A DNA stretch of 14,141 nt, from positions 1 through 14,141 of the forward strand of contig JAUUSS010000061.1 in NCBI GenBank assembly GCA_030841765.1. Reading direction: 5' to 3'. Source of the DNA: Collinsella aerofaciens (GTDB lineage: Bacteria > Actinomycetota > Coriobacteriia > Coriobacteriales > Coriobacteriaceae). The position numbers were made by a program, and so were the translations under genes. The notes below the pieces were generated by a model. That model was not told the origin of the DNA, searched no databases, and worked only from the letters and a program-made list of their open reading frames with translations. Shown here one piece after another: positions 6,548 to 13,895 of the stretch (the stretch's first letter is position 1; every line of letters begins with the position of its first letter).

Positions 6548-6571
6548 GGGAAAACGCGAGGGAAAACGCGA
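6548..6571 (+). repeat. Two tandem 12-bp repeats upstream of the -10 box
   Basis: GGGAAAACGCGA occurs twice without a gap (6548-6559 and 6560-6571). The copies occupy the position where a -35 box would be expected, and no TTGACA-like hexamer is present. This suggests that an activator or alternative recognition element binds here, with a period close to one helical turn. Confidence 0.8.
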
Positions 6572-6583
6572 GCAGTTTGCTCG
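6569..6583. promoter_or_regulatory. Palindrome abutting the -10 box (operator candidate)
   Basis: CGAGCA-GTT-TGCTCG is a perfect 6-bp-arm palindrome ending one base before TATAAT (6584-6589). It overlaps the last three bases of the second tandem repeat. A protein bound here would cover the promoter spacer, so repression or a MerR-like mechanism is possible. Confidence 0.5.
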
Positions 6584-6589
6584 TATAAT
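6584..6589 (+). promoter_or_regulatory. -10 box of the polysaccharide locus promoter
   Basis: This is a perfect TATAAT with no convincing -35 hexamer 16-18 bp upstream, where tandem repeats sit instead. Transcription should start near 6596, giving a leader of about 115 nt that contains the right arm of the flanking inverted repeat. Confidence 0.7.
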
Positions 6590-6669
6590 GAAGCCCGTCG
6601 AAAGATACAAAAACCTGTACTTTTGCGACTGCGCCTAGCTGCGAGCGAGAAGCCTGTTCTTAACGCCCC

Positions 6670-6694
6670 TGCATCCTCGTGTGTCGCGGATGCA
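6670..6694 (+). other. Leader hairpin before the NusG-like gene
   Basis: TGCATCC (6670-6676) pairs with GGATGCA (6688-6694), with two more pairs possible inside the 11-nt loop. It ends six bases before the GGGGG ribosome-binding site. It is not followed by a T run, so it is not a terminator. LoaP-type antiterminators are known to recognise a hairpin in the leader of their own target transcript, and this is the best candidate here. Confidence 0.45.
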
Positions 6695-6711
6695 AGAAAA
6701 GGGGGCGAGAG

Positions 6712-7302
6712 ATGGAACAGACAATGCGGCGCCAAGAGCAGCTGCCCGGTGCCTTTAGTGGCACTACTACCAACAGCCAGCACGGCCGCGTCCGCTGGTA
6801 TCTGGTCCACACCCCCAATGGTAAAGAGCGCGAGACCTGCGAAAAGGTCCGCCGCATTATCCCGCACGAGCTGATGCAGGACGCTTTTGTGATGCAAAAG
6901 GAGTTCTGGTTTAAGCGGGACGGCGCATGGTCGCTCCAAACCAAACCCATGTACAAGGAATATTTCTTCGTTGCCACGCACGATGCCGCAGCGCTCGATA
7001 GGGCTTTGGCACAACTGAGCTTTGGCTGCCGCATTGCCGGCAGTAGGGAGCGGGCGTACATGCCCATGCCGGACGACGCGCAGGATTGGTACCGCAGCGT
7101 TCTGGATGACGACGGCGTGGTACGCAACAGCGTCGCACGCATAGAAGACGGCGTGTTGCACATAGAGCAGGGTCCCTTGGTGGGGCAAGAGGCTCGCGTT
7201 AAAAAGATCGACCGTCATAAACGCTGGTGCCTGGTAGACGTGGGCGATGGCGATTCCGTTTTTAGGGAGCTGCTACCGCTCGACGTTCCCAGCAAAACGT
7301 AA
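6712..7302 (+). CDS. NusG-family transcription antiterminator (LoaP/UpxY-like)
   Basis: This 196-residue protein has an N-terminal NGN domain (about 28-108; RWYLVHTPNGKERETCEKVR) and a C-terminal KOW-like segment (about 146-190; GPLVGQEARVKKIDRHKRWC). This is the architecture of NusG and its specialised paralogues LoaP, UpxY and RfaH. Such paralogues ride on RNA polymerase and let it read through terminators in long polysaccharide or antibiotic operons. Being the first gene of a polysaccharide locus fits a dedicated, not housekeeping, role. The ATG at 6712 follows AAGGGGGCGAGAG; a GTG at 6679 lies inside the leader hairpin and has no ribosome-binding site. The next gene starts 78 bp later with no promoter or terminator seen between, so it is probably co-transcribed with the operon. 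Its own promoter lies in the candidate invertible segment. Confidence 0.9.
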   Translation: MEQTMRRQEQLPGAFSGTTTNSQHGRVRWYLVHTPNGKERETCEKVRRIIPHELMQDAFVMQKEFWFKRDGAWSLQTKPMYKEYFFVATHDAAALDRALAQLSFGCRIAGSRERAYMPMPDDAQDWYRSVLDDDGVVRNSVARIEDGVLHIEQGPLVGQEARVKKIDRHKRWCLVDVGDGDSVFRELLPLDVPSKT

Positions 7303-7380
7303 GGGAGACGTCGCACCAGCTATTCGTTCGCATTTTTGAATTTATCGATTGGGGGATCCCTGGGGAACGGGGACGTAAGT

Positions 7381-8136
7381 TTGACTGTGGCTGCTAAAGA
7401 AGCAACAAAGACAAATACGCCCGCGGGGGCGGCGCTGATTGCTCAGGCCATGGACCGGCGTGAGGGCGCCGGTCGCTACAAGGCCATGCAATCCGGCATG
7501 GACTGGGATAACTCGCGTCTGGCCTACAGGGCGGTGAAGCGCGCGTTTGACATCGTTTTCAGCGGTGTCGTGCTTGCGATCATCGCAATTCCCAGTCTGG
7601 TGCTCGCAGCCGCAATTCGCCTAGAAAGCGAAGGCAACCCGTTCTACAGCCAGATCCGAGTCGGTCAGACTCACCCTGACGGCAGCCTGTCTACCTTCCG
7701 CATGTGGAAGTTCCGCTCCATGTACAAAGACGCCGATGAGCGTCTCGCCGAGCTCAAGGAGCAAAACGAGATCGCTGGCGCCATGTTCAAGATGAGGGAT
7801 GACCCCCGCGTCACCAAGATCGGCAAGTTCATTCGCAAGCACTCAATCGACGAGTTCCCGCAGTTCCTGAACGTGTTCCTGGGCCAGATGTCCGTCGTGG
7901 GCCCGCGCCCGCCGCTGCCCAACGAAGTGACGGAATACACCGAGTACGACCTGCAGCGACTGTCCGTTAAGCCCGGCATCACCGGCTGGTGGCAGGTGAC
8001 CGATCGCAACGACACCGACTTCGACGGGATGGTCCGCCGTGATTTGGAGTACATCGCCAAGCGCGGCCTCATCACGGACTTGAAGATTGTTCTCCTCACG
8101 GTCGTTGAGGTCTTTACCGGTGGAGGTGCTTGCTAA
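7381..8136 (+). CDS. Undecaprenyl-phosphate sugar phosphotransferase (initiating enzyme)
   Basis: This 251-residue protein is a bacterial sugar transferase (monotopic phosphoglycosyl transferase family). It should move a sugar phosphate from a nucleotide sugar to undecaprenyl phosphate, starting repeat-unit assembly at the inner membrane face. A hydrophobic re-entrant helix (about 56-79) follows KRAFDIVF. Then come FRMWKFRSM (about 106-114), the catalytic Asp-Glu dyad in SIDEFPQF (Asp 157, Glu 158), SVVGPRPPLP (about 171-180) and PGITGWWQV (about 198-206). The large multi-helix N-terminal part of WbaP/WcaJ enzymes is missing, so this is the short form with a 50-residue polar N-terminal extension. 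I chose TTG at 7381 because GGGGA lies seven bases upstream. A TTG at 7336 has no ribosome-binding site, and a GTG at 7387 is the other option. The sugar specificity cannot be read from the sequence. Confidence 0.93.
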   Translation: MTVAAKEATKTNTPAGAALIAQAMDRREGAGRYKAMQSGMDWDNSRLAYRAVKRAFDIVFSGVVLAIIAIPSLVLAAAIRLESEGNPFYSQIRVGQTHPDGSLSTFRMWKFRSMYKDADERLAELKEQNEIAGAMFKMRDDPRVTKIGKFIRKHSIDEFPQFLNVFLGQMSVVGPRPPLPNEVTEYTEYDLQRLSVKPGITGWWQVTDRNDTDFDGMVRRDLEYIAKRGLITDLKIVLLTVVEVFTGGGAC

Positions 8137-9249
8137 ATGACTGAACCGGTTAGGGTGGCTCAGGTTGTTGGCAAGATGGTTGGCGGCGGCGTCGAAGCTG
8201 TCGTTATGAATTACTATCGTCACATCGATCGCAGTAAAGTGCAGTTTGACTTTCTTGTTGATTCCGATTCGACGCTTGTTCCCCGTGACGAGATCGAATC
8301 GCTCGGTGGCAGGGTCTTTGAGATACCGCCCTATCAGCATATAGCTGAATACCAGCGAGAGCTTCAGCGTCTCTTTAAGCAAGAGGGCTGGAAGATTGTC
8401 CACAGTCACATCAACGCGCTTTCGGTCTTTCCTCTTCGTGCTGCGAAGAAGGCGGGTGTTTCTGTGCGGATCGCCCATAGTCACTCTACGAGCGGTAAGG
8501 GGGAGTATGCCAAGAATGCCCTGAAGGCCGTGCTGAAAACGCAATCGAATCGATATCCAACACACCGATTTGCATGTAGTCAATTTGCCGGTGAATGGCT
8601 TTTCGGTAAAGCTGCGCACTTCGAGGTCGTATACAACGCAATCGATTTGGATCGCTTTCGCTTCAATGCGGAGGCTCGTGCGCAAGCGCGAGCCGACCTG
8701 GGCCTCGTCGGCAACCAGTTTGCCATTGGACATGTGGGGCGCTTTACTGCCCAGAAGAACCATGCGTTTTTGATTGACGTTTTTGCTGAGGTCGCAAAGC
8801 GCCGCGACGATGCTGTCCTGCTGCTTGTCGGTACCGGCGAAGCCGGGGCCTCCGTAAAGGCCTTGGTGGACGAACGCGGTCTTACTGATCGCGTTAAGTT
8901 TCTGGGGCAGAGAAGCGATGTCAATCGCTTGTACCAGGCGTTTGATGCGTTCGTTCTGCCAAGCCTTTACGAAGGCCTGGGCCTCGTCGGCGTCGAGGCA
9001 CAGGTGTCTGGCTTACCGTGCTTGTTGAGCGATGCGATTACGCGTGAGGTAGACGTAACGGGGGAGTGTAAGTTCTTGTCGATTGATAGCCCTGTCGTGT
9101 GGGCAGATGAGATTTGCTCTCTTTCAAAAAAGTCTGATGAGGGGCGCGATTCCACTTGTCCCGGTTCATTTGTACATTACGACATTGGTCAGCAGGCTGA
9201 TTGGCTTTTGAGGCGATATTTGCAACTAATAAACGGAGACAGAAATTGA
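8137..9249 (+). CDS. Glycosyltransferase family 4, CapH-like
   Basis: This 370-residue GT-B-fold glycosyltransferase probably adds one sugar to the lipid-linked repeat unit in the cytoplasm. The N-terminal domain begins with VAQVVGKMVGGGVEAVVMNY, typical of GT4 acceptor-side loops, and has HSHINA (about 89-94) and AHSHS (about 113-117). The C-terminal donor domain has GHVGRFTAQKNH (about 198-209) and the EX7E motif in YEGLGLVGVE (Glu 279 and 287). The ATG directly follows the TAA of the sugar transferase with no intervening base, and its ribosome-binding site GGAGGTG (8122-8128) lies in the end of that gene. Translation is therefore probably coupled. Base composition is still intermediate, closer to the host than the genes further on. 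Donor and acceptor are unknown. Confidence 0.92.
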   Translation: MTEPVRVAQVVGKMVGGGVEAVVMNYYRHIDRSKVQFDFLVDSDSTLVPRDEIESLGGRVFEIPPYQHIAEYQRELQRLFKQEGWKIVHSHINALSVFPLRAAKKAGVSVRIAHSHSTSGKGEYAKNALKAVLKTQSNRYPTHRFACSQFAGEWLFGKAAHFEVVYNAIDLDRFRFNAEARAQARADLGLVGNQFAIGHVGRFTAQKNHAFLIDVFAEVAKRRDDAVLLLVGTGEAGASVKALVDERGLTDRVKFLGQRSDVNRLYQAFDAFVLPSLYEGLGLVGVEAQVSGLPCLLSDAITREVDVTGECKFLSIDSPVVWADEICSLSKKSDEGRDSTCPGSFVHYDIGQQADWLLRRYLQLINGDRN

Positions 9250-10475
9250 TGGACAAGAGAGTCAAAAACGTCATTATTGTTGATGATACGGCTGATAATT
9301 TTGGCGGTACCGCCCAAATCGCTTACATTACCGCCGTGGTTCTCCGTGACCGCGGGTATAACGTTGTCTACTTTGCTGGTTGCGGGCCAATTCATAGTCG
9401 ACTTGACGGTTTCAAGGTTGTTGTTGCAAATGAACAGCCTTTTCTCGAGTCAGATAACAAAGTTGCCGGTGCCCTTAGCGGCCTGCACAGTAAAAAATCT
9501 TACGAGAGGTTTTGTGCCTTATTAAACCAATTCAATCCTGATGACACTGTCGTACACGTTCATTCCTGGACCCATGCTCTTTCATCTTCAATTTTTGATG
9601 CTATTGCCGATTCTGGCTTCAAGGTGCTCGTGACGCTTCATGAGTATTTTCTTGTATGTCCTAATGGTGGGTTTTACGATTACAAGAAGCATAGAATATG
9701 CCATTTGAAAGCATGCTCCGCAAAGTGCATTCGATGCAATTGTGATAAGAGAAGCTATGTGCAGAAGCTATATCGAGTGGTTCGCATCGCTCTTCAAAAT
9801 CGTTCAATCAAGCGGGCCCATCCAAAGTTTTGTTATCTTTCGGATTTTACCTATGACATTATGCGTGGCAGTGAATTTGATGATGGCATGCCATGCATTC
9901 TTCCCAATCCAATTTCTGTTGAAGGGGAGCTTTCGCTTGGTGTGCCATCTGAAAAGAACGGCTATTTGTTTGTGGGCCGTTTTGATAAGGAGAAGAACCC
10001 CGAGCTGTTTTGTAGAGCGCTTACTTCTTTGGGTTTGCCAGGAACATTATGTGGATCTGGTCCTGAGTTCGAGAGACTAAGAGATGCTTACCCAAACCTT
10101 AATTTTTTGGGTTGGTGTGATAAAGATGTACTCGCAGACCAGTTCAAATCAAATAAGGCTTTGGTGATGACTTCCTCCTGGTACGAAGCTTCTCCTTTAG
10201 TATGCCTTGAAGCCATGTTTGCCTCTGGTATTCCATCAATCGTTCCCGAGACCTGTGGGGCTATTGCATATATCAGGGATGGCGTAAATGGTCTTCTTTT
10301 TAAAAATGGCGACGTTTCCTCTCTGTGTGAGGCGATTTCTAAACTAGAAGACAGTAATTATTACGAAATGCTTTGCGAGTCAACCAGGCGCTTGTTGCCT
10401 TCTCTTCAAGAAGACCGAAGCTATGAGACTTACGCAAATCGAGTTAGCAATCTTTACGAGGGGCTATATGTTTAA
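9249..10475 (+). CDS. Glycosyltransferase family 4 with a cysteine cluster
   Basis: This 408-residue glycosyltransferase has a GT-B fold with VVHVHSWTHA (about 101-110), FVGRFDKEKNPE (about 241-252) and the EX7E motif in YEASPLVCLEA (Glu 313 and 321). Between the N-terminal strands is a Cys-rich stretch: Cys 137 (VCPNGG), then Cys 151, 156, 160, 163 and 165. It resembles a segment seen in some GT4 enzymes of polysaccharide loci and could bind a metal. The start is the ATG at 9249, which overlaps the TGA of the preceding gene by one base (TGATG) and has GGAG ten bases upstream. An in-frame ATG at 9201 lies inside the preceding gene and lacks support. It overlaps the next gene by eight bases. 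Sugar specificity is unknown. Confidence 0.92.
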   Translation: MDKRVKNVIIVDDTADNFGGTAQIAYITAVVLRDRGYNVVYFAGCGPIHSRLDGFKVVVANEQPFLESDNKVAGALSGLHSKKSYERFCALLNQFNPDDTVVHVHSWTHALSSSIFDAIADSGFKVLVTLHEYFLVCPNGGFYDYKKHRICHLKACSAKCIRCNCDKRSYVQKLYRVVRIALQNRSIKRAHPKFCYLSDFTYDIMRGSEFDDGMPCILPNPISVEGELSLGVPSEKNGYLFVGRFDKEKNPELFCRALTSLGLPGTLCGSGPEFERLRDAYPNLNFLGWCDKDVLADQFKSNKALVMTSSWYEASPLVCLEAMFASGIPSIVPETCGAIAYIRDGVNGLLFKNGDVSSLCEAISKLEDSNYYEMLCESTRRLLPSLQEDRSYETYANRVSNLYEGLYV

Positions 10476-11589
10476 GAGGGTTATATATATTGTTAAGTCC
10501 GACTTGGCGTTCTATCCCCCCTGTATGTCACAAATAAGAATGATTAAAGATTTGGGCGTACAGATTGAAGTCTGGTTTGGTTCCAGCAAGGATACGGCCA
10601 AGGAAATTCTAAAAGGCGAGGGCATTCCTTTTACGGAGCTCGTTGATCCGCATCTGAGCGTTGGCGGAAAACTGGATACATTGAATAACTGGACTCATTT
10701 CCGCAAAGCCGTTCTCACTCGGCTAAAAAAAGAGCCAACGGATTATCTTATCTGGTTTGGAACAGCTGAATCTGCGCTTCCGCTTTACGGGGCTCTTTCC
10801 GGTATTCCCTATGTGGCCACGGCGCTTGAGCTGTGTGATGATCAACCGACAAAAGAACGACTATTTGCGGCTGTTTGTCGCAAGGCTCTTGCAGTTACGT
10901 GTTGCGAGTTAAATCGTGCCTACTATATGAAAATTAAATGGGGGCTGAATTCGCTTCCCTCAGTTTTCCCGAATAAGCCATACGGGCTCAAAGCGGGTGA
11001 AATCCCCTCTGTTTCGACAAACGTCACAAAGCAGATCTTGGATGAGCTTGACGGAAGAAAGATCCTTCTTTACCAGGGGCTATTCCAGCGTCCTGAATAT
11101 GTTGCGCCCATCGCTGAGGCTCTTCGTATGATGGAGTCTGATTACGCTTTCGTTCTTATGGGAAAAGATCGCTACGGTACGACTGAACGAATGAAGGAGA
11201 TTTACCCGGATACTTTTGTGTATGGTTTTGTTCCAGCGCCAAAGCATTTGGAAATTACTGCAAGGTCGCGAATTGGCGTCGTGCTTTATGATGACACATC
11301 GCTTAATAAGGCCTTTTGTGCGCCTAATAAAATATATGAGTATGCAGCATTTGGCCTCCCTACGCTTGCCAATCGTTTGCCGGGCTTGGTTTCAACTGTT
11401 GAGGCCAGCGGCAGCGGTAAGTGCGTTGACTTTGAACCCGAATCAATAGCCGATGCTATTAAGCAAATCGATCATGAATATAGTCAATTTAGATCTTGTG
11501 CATATGATTTCTTTAATGGAACAGATAATCTTGCTGTTATGAAATCGCTGCTGCAGAGTCTTGGTGCATTTGACGAGGCGGACGATTAA
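10468..11589 (+). CDS. Glycosyltransferase (GT-B fold, group 1-like)
   Basis: This 373-residue protein is a more divergent glycosyltransferase. It has a Rossmann-like N-terminus (MFKRVIYIVKSDLAFYPPC), the strand LIWFGTAESALPLYGALSGI (about 94-113), a second-domain strand KILLYQGLFQRPE (about 198-210) and the donor-site region APNKIYEYAAFGLPTLANRL (about 285-304), with Glu 291 as the probable nucleotide-sugar contact. The usual EX7E spacing is not present, so the exact family is less certain than for its neighbours. The ATG at 10468 follows GAGGGG and lies eight bases inside the end of the previous gene. An upstream in-frame ATG at 10423 would give a 15-residue extension deeper in that gene and is less likely. 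Its stop codon overlaps the start of the polymerase gene by one base. Confidence 0.85.
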   Translation: MFKRVIYIVKSDLAFYPPCMSQIRMIKDLGVQIEVWFGSSKDTAKEILKGEGIPFTELVDPHLSVGGKLDTLNNWTHFRKAVLTRLKKEPTDYLIWFGTAESALPLYGALSGIPYVATALELCDDQPTKERLFAAVCRKALAVTCCELNRAYYMKIKWGLNSLPSVFPNKPYGLKAGEIPSVSTNVTKQILDELDGRKILLYQGLFQRPEYVAPIAEALRMMESDYAFVLMGKDRYGTTERMKEIYPDTFVYGFVPAPKHLEITARSRIGVVLYDDTSLNKAFCAPNKIYEYAAFGLPTLANRLPGLVSTVEASGSGKCVDFEPESIADAIKQIDHEYSQFRSCAYDFFNGTDNLAVMKSLLQSLGAFDEADD

Positions 11590-12914
11590 TGGAGCTTTGG
11601 CGAGTTGCCCTTGACTGGATGCTGATCCTGCTTTCTTCATTTTATTTGTGCGTAATTTATAATCGATTAATTATGAAGCCGCAGGTTTCTATTGCAAACT
11701 ATGTATATTTAATTTTATGGGCGTTCTGTTGTCTACCTATTTTGCTCGATTATGCAATTGGTAGGCCAAGTTACCAGACAGTTTACTGGTATAAGCCTTT
11801 TATAGCCCCAATGGCCAATGACTATGTGTCGGCCATTTATGACCTCTTGCTTATAACGGCCTGCACTTCATTGTTTTTCTACTCAAATTACTATCAAAAA
11901 AAGAAGATTAAAGTTCAAAAAAAATGGGGAGGGGCGATATTTGACAATAAAGTCGTAATGTATTTGTTTACTATCTCTCCATATATATATATTTTGCTTT
12001 CCGGCAATGTCAGCTCTTATCTAACTTATGGTGACTCGGTTTCTCGTGGAGTTGCCTCTAGCGGCGTGAGTATGATCGTTGCGGAGCTGCTTCTGCTAAG
12101 TGTAATTTCTTTTTGCTCCCTGTTCTTTCGTCAGGACAGGCTGGGGACGGTCGCCAATTTAGTTCTTATTGTCTGTTACTCGATTGTTACTGGTTGGATT
12201 TCTGGCAAACGATTCATGCTTGCGATATTAATTGTCCTGTATTTGTTTTTCTATTTAAGAAGAAATCCTGCTCTTGAACAGAGAAAAAAGTTGAGGGTCT
12301 TTTTTCCGCTCGCGCTTTGCGCGCTCCTTTTCTTCTCATCTTTTTATCTAATTGTTGTTCGACCGTTGAGGGATACGGGTTTCAATAGCGTCTATGAGAT
12401 GCTCCGCGTTGATTTTGGCAGAGACGATGTTACAAAATATGTAATCTATCATGAGTTCTTTTTAGGTGATCATATACTCGATTATTACGGTCAGTCGTTT
12501 CTCTCGACACTATTTATTTGGGTTCCTAGATCAATTTGGCCTAGCAAACCATATCAAGATTACCAATACTTAACATCTTCTATTCTAGGATTGCCAATAT
12601 CCGAGCTTCCGGCTGGCACAACGCCATGCTGGTTCGAGATGTGCATCATTAACTTCTCATACTTTGGTCTTCTCTTGAGCTGTGTGCTGATCGTTGCCCT
12701 TTGCCATCTTACGGACTGTGTTAAAAGCGCTTCGACAGAAGCGATGCTATTCGTTGTCATTCTTGCCTTGCTCACGCAGAGTATTGATGTATATCTCGTT
12801 TTTGTTTTCCTCATTGTCCTCCAAAAAGTAATTAGTTTCGTTATGCCGACAAACAACACGCGTCTTAGGAGTGGGTATGGACATAAAGACTGCAGTACTG
12901 CCTGCGTACAATAA
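11589..12914 (+). CDS. wzy: Wzy-type polysaccharide (O-antigen) polymerase
   Basis: This 441-residue integral membrane protein has roughly eleven hydrophobic segments and a long hydrophilic loop at about 262-350, the usual layout of Wzy polymerases that link lipid-carried repeat units on the outer face of the membrane. The motif WVPRSIWPSKPY (about 311-322), GKRFMLAI (about 206-213) and PAGTTPCWFEMCIINFSYFG (about 341-360) resemble those of O-antigen polymerase-like proteins. Wzy proteins diverge strongly, so sequence similarity to characterised ones may be low. The gene is among the most AT-rich in the window (24 of 60 bases are G/C at 12181-12240), as is common for wzy. Its ATG overlaps the preceding stop (TAATG). 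Its last 38 bases overlap the next gene. No flippase is seen in the window and it may lie beyond the right edge. Confidence 0.85.
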   Translation: MELWRVALDWMLILLSSFYLCVIYNRLIMKPQVSIANYVYLILWAFCCLPILLDYAIGRPSYQTVYWYKPFIAPMANDYVSAIYDLLLITACTSLFFYSNYYQKKKIKVQKKWGGAIFDNKVVMYLFTISPYIYILLSGNVSSYLTYGDSVSRGVASSGVSMIVAELLLLSVISFCSLFFRQDRLGTVANLVLIVCYSIVTGWISGKRFMLAILIVLYLFFYLRRNPALEQRKKLRVFFPLALCALLFFSSFYLIVVRPLRDTGFNSVYEMLRVDFGRDDVTKYVIYHEFFLGDHILDYYGQSFLSTLFIWVPRSIWPSKPYQDYQYLTSSILGLPISELPAGTTPCWFEMCIINFSYFGLLLSCVLIVALCHLTDCVKSASTEAMLFVVILALLTQSIDVYLVFVFLIVLQKVISFVMPTNNTRLRSGYGHKDCSTACVQ

Positions 12915-13851
12915 AATTCGAAGATTGTCGTTTGCTGTTAAATCGAATCGTTTACTTGCTTGCGAAGACTTTAGGTCTTTAGACACCTTGTACAGAGACT
13001 CTCTTCTTATTGCTCATTCATTTGAGAAAGCTCTTTGTATTGAAGGCTGTCGCGATGATTTTGGAACACAAAAGGCCGACCGTCTCCTTGATTATTTAAC
13101 GCTTGCAGCAAAAGATCCTTTTTTTGATAATCATTCATATGCTTTTACCGAGTCCATGGCGGCACTTGAGAACTGGCTTGTTCGTCGAGCTCAGTTTGGA
13201 CTTGATTGCTCTAAATGGCAGCCTGGTTTTGAATCGCTCGCTGAACAAACTTCATATGAAGTTGGCCGAATTGACTTGAGTGATAGGGCTGGAATTGTTT
13301 CCGATTCTTTTGCTTCTGTCTCTGATTGCGATAAGTATGCGATCAATTTTATTAACGGGAGACATAGTGTTCGGTCATTTGATCCAGCCCCTGTTCCTCG
13401 GGAAACGCTGACGCAAGTTGTTGAGCTTGCGCAGAGTGCGCCTTCGGCGTGCAACCGTCAACCAAGTCGTGTGTATTTTTCCGGGCCAAAATCTGCTCAG
13501 GTTGTCTCTGCTGCCGTGCGTGGCAATAAAGGGTTTGAGCAATCAATTTTCCAATGGGCAGTTATTACTACCGACACTTCTCTGTTTTCCTGCGCCGAAT
13601 ATAACCAATGGTTTATCAACGGCGGCATCTATCTTCAGTCATTTGTTTTGGCACTGAAAGCTTATGGAATTGGTTCATGTATTTTCCAGTGGGTTGTTGG
13701 TGACTTAGGAAAAGAAATGCGTTCTTCTTTAGGCATTTCGACAAGTGAAGCGATTATTGCGGTCGTCGGATTTGGCTACCCAAAAGAAACGTTTGCGAGA
13801 CCGGTTGCTCAGAGAATGCCTGTTTCCGAAGTTGCGTCTTGGGCTGATTAA
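12877..13851 (+). CDS. Nitroreductase-family protein with N-terminal HSxEK domain
   Basis: This 324-residue protein has a C-terminal FMN-dependent nitroreductase-like domain (about 155-305): RHSVRSFDPAPV (about 162-173) and SAPSACNRQPSRVYF (about 187-201) are FMN-phosphate and ring contacts, and GIGSCIFQW (about 264-272) is the family's C-terminal region. The first 150 residues include AHSFEKALCIEGCRDDFG (about 46-63), which resembles an HS-EK-GL/R-x-FG motif that precedes the nitroreductase domain in some polysaccharide-locus proteins. Its activity is unknown; redox tailoring of a sugar or of a pyruvyl group is a guess. The ATG at 12877 follows AGGAG by only five bases and lies 38 bases inside the polymerase gene. 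A GTG at 12871 overlaps that ribosome-binding site and is unlikely. The following gene starts 44 bp later. Confidence 0.88.
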   Translation: MDIKTAVLPAYNKIRRLSFAVKSNRLLACEDFRSLDTLYRDSLLIAHSFEKALCIEGCRDDFGTQKADRLLDYLTLAAKDPFFDNHSYAFTESMAALENWLVRRAQFGLDCSKWQPGFESLAEQTSYEVGRIDLSDRAGIVSDSFASVSDCDKYAINFINGRHSVRSFDPAPVPRETLTQVVELAQSAPSACNRQPSRVYFSGPKSAQVVSAAVRGNKGFEQSIFQWAVITTDTSLFSCAEYNQWFINGGIYLQSFVLALKAYGIGSCIFQWVVGDLGKEMRSSLGISTSEAIIAVVGFGYPKETFARPVAQRMPVSEVASWAD

Positions 13852-13895
13852 CGTTGAAATGCTCGCTGGAGTATTATTCGATTGGAAATTAACAA

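Larger units (their letters stand above)
6479..6626. promoter_or_regulatory. Candidate invertible promoter segment bounded by inverted repeats
   Basis: GTACAGGTTTTTGTA (6487-6501) and its exact reverse complement TACAAAAACCTGTAC (6606-6620) face each other across 104 bp. Allowing a two-base gap the arms extend outward to GCAAAA (6479-6484) and TTTTGC (6621-6626). The only recognisable promoter of the polysaccharide locus, TATAAT at 6584-6589, lies between them and points towards the NusG-like gene. Invertible promoters of Bacteroides capsule loci, which also start with NusG-like UpxY antiterminators, have the same layout. Inverting the segment would aim the promoter back at the terminators after thrS. 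Inversion itself is inferred, and no recombinase gene is present in the window. A MITE-like element with terminal repeats is the main alternative; I see no target-site duplication. Confidence 0.6.

Noticed and set aside
6487..6620. The facing 15-bp repeats as an RNA terminator or attenuator stem
   Set aside because: The promoter lies between the arms, so its transcript contains only the right arm; transcripts from thrS should already stop at two strong terminators.
6679..6711. GTG start giving an 11-residue N-terminal extension to the NusG-like protein
   Set aside because: The codon lies in the loop of the leader hairpin without a ribosome-binding site, while the ATG at 6712 has one.
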